Position numbers and translations under genes: made by a program. Positions 40,448 to 41,135 of a DNA stretch of 41,135 nt are shown here, in pieces. The DNA is from Sulfurimonas sp. Its GTDB lineage: Bacteria > Campylobacterota > Campylobacteria > Campylobacterales > Sulfurimonadaceae. Under the pieces are notes generated by a model that made no database searches, was not told where the DNA came from, and saw nothing but the letters and a program-made list of their open reading frames with translations. How positions within the stretch are numbered: the stretch's first letter is position 1; each line of letters starts with the position of its first letter. Location of the stretch: the NCBI GenBank assembly GCA_013791885.1, contig VMSZ01000058.1, positions 1 through 41,135 of the forward strand. The letters are read 5' to 3'.

Positions 40448-41135
40448 ATGATAATAGCAAGAAATACATTAGAAAACATTATGAATGTATTGGATGACAT
40501 CGATATAATTATATATGATTTTGTTAGGGCAGATTCCACAATTGAAGAACATTCAATTTTATTATTTACATATGAAGATTTTATTACCTATCAGTCATTT
40601 AATAATAATTTCATAGTAATTTATGACAAAAATCAAAAAGCAATCAAAGAGATTGGTGAAGTTGCTAATGAAGACTGGAATTTGTATAAAGAGGTGTCCG
40701 AATATGATTATACAAAAACAAGAGATGAGATTGCTTCTGAGATAGAAAAACTTATTTTGGAGATTGAATATAAGCTCGAAGATAAAGAAGAAGCTGATAC
40801 AAATTATTCTTTGATATATTTAAATCAGAGATTAGACTATATAGAGGGTAGAAAGCCAAAAGAGAATACGATTATCAAGAGTATTCAAGATAAAATAGTG
40901 GAGTTAGACAATAAAGTTGAAAATTTCAAACTTCAAAACACTATCAATTCATCTCTCATTCAGGAACTAGAAAACAAGTATCTTGATAAACCAAAACAAG
41001 AACTCAATACAGATTTTACAAATGAAAATTACACTCTTCAATATAAAAAATGGGAAGAAGAATTAACGTCCTTACAAGAAGAACTACAACAAAAGAAAAT
41101 TCACTTAGAAGCTCAAAAAAAGACTAAAATATTAG
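40448..41135 (+). CDS. Coiled-coil protein, 3' end beyond the window
   Basis: ATG at 40448, with an in-frame stop just upstream (40442-40444), opens a frame that remains open to the last base (229 codons visible). It starts MIIARNTLENIMNVLDDIDI and becomes strongly helical from about residue 95 with Glu/Lys/Leu heptads (IASEIEKLILEIEYKLEDK; WEEELTSLQEELQQKK). Ribosome site is weak (AAAAGACA). It is divergent from the relaxase, across the candidate oriT. I do not recognise the family; long coiled-coil proteins next to mob genes can be mobilisation or phage-type structural proteins. Confidence 0.7.
   Translation, partial: MIIARNTLENIMNVLDDIDIIIYDFVRADSTIEEHSILLFTYEDFITYQSFNNNFIVIYDKNQKAIKEIGEVANEDWNLYKEVSEYDYTKTRDEIASEIEKLILEIEYKLEDKEEADTNYSLIYLNQRLDYIEGRKPKENTIIKSIQDKIVELDNKVENFKLQNTINSSLIQELENKYLDKPKQELNTDFTNENYTLQYKKWEEELTSLQEELQQKKIHLEAQKKTKIL

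Overview
The window looks like the chromosome of an AT-rich Campylobacterota bacterium (Sulfurimonas-like; inferred from base composition, codon style and the SelO and lipoprotein sequences, not proven). A fairly core-like left part (about 1-17.4 kb) is followed by a long, very AT-rich accessory region (about 17.4-41.1 kb) made of mobile, defence and plasmid-derived pieces.

Region 1 (1-13.3 kb, + strand) is one tightly packed, mostly overlapping gene train: the 3' end of an unknown gene, a lipoprotein, a TolC-type outer-membrane channel, a small periplasmic adaptor, a GAF-membrane-adaptor fusion, an M50 (site-2) protease fused to a PqqD-like N-terminus and an adaptor-like C-terminus, a shortened SecA-like ATPase, an unknown small protein, a flavin-dependent (tryptophan) halogenase-family protein and a methylthioribose-kinase-like phosphotransferase. 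A second operon on the - strand (13.3-15.3 kb: U32-like Fe-S protein, then a paralogous phosphotransferase) meets it tail to tail, sharing one CTAG as both stop codons. No ABC transporter is present. I infer an envelope-spanning export or maturation system in which the SecA-like protein, not an ABC protein, may be the motor. This is the best candidate for an undescribed system. selO (15.65-17.36 kb, -) follows.

Region 2 (17.4-24.1 kb) is a patchwork: three - strand genes separated by two convincing attC sites (an integron cassette cluster without an integrase in view), repeated degenerate element ends, two hypothetical genes (one with a probable poly-A frameshift), a small CxxC acidic protein, a ParE/RelE-Phd toxin-antitoxin pair and a dead serine-recombinase start.

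Region 3 (24.2-29.3 kb) holds tRNA-Leu(GAG) next to degenerate tandem partial copies of itself, then a - strand operon encoding a PD-(D/E)XK-like sce7726-family protein, an sce7725/beta-family protein, a HEPN/RES-type protein and two small unknown proteins. A 311-bp mosaic at 28922-29232 re-uses three separate pieces of the left flank of this operon.

Region 4 (29.3-36 kb) is a probable restriction-modification locus with two DNA methyltransferases facing two restriction subunits, then an RnlA-RnlB toxin-antitoxin pair. Region 5 (36.7-41.1 kb) is a plasmid-like module: ArdA antirestriction, Rep_3 replication initiator, two or three small proteins, a MobV-like relaxase with an altered motif, a possible oriT region and the start of a coiled-coil protein cut by the window edge. 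The accessory part probably represents an integrated plasmid or mobilizable island that accumulated defence modules.
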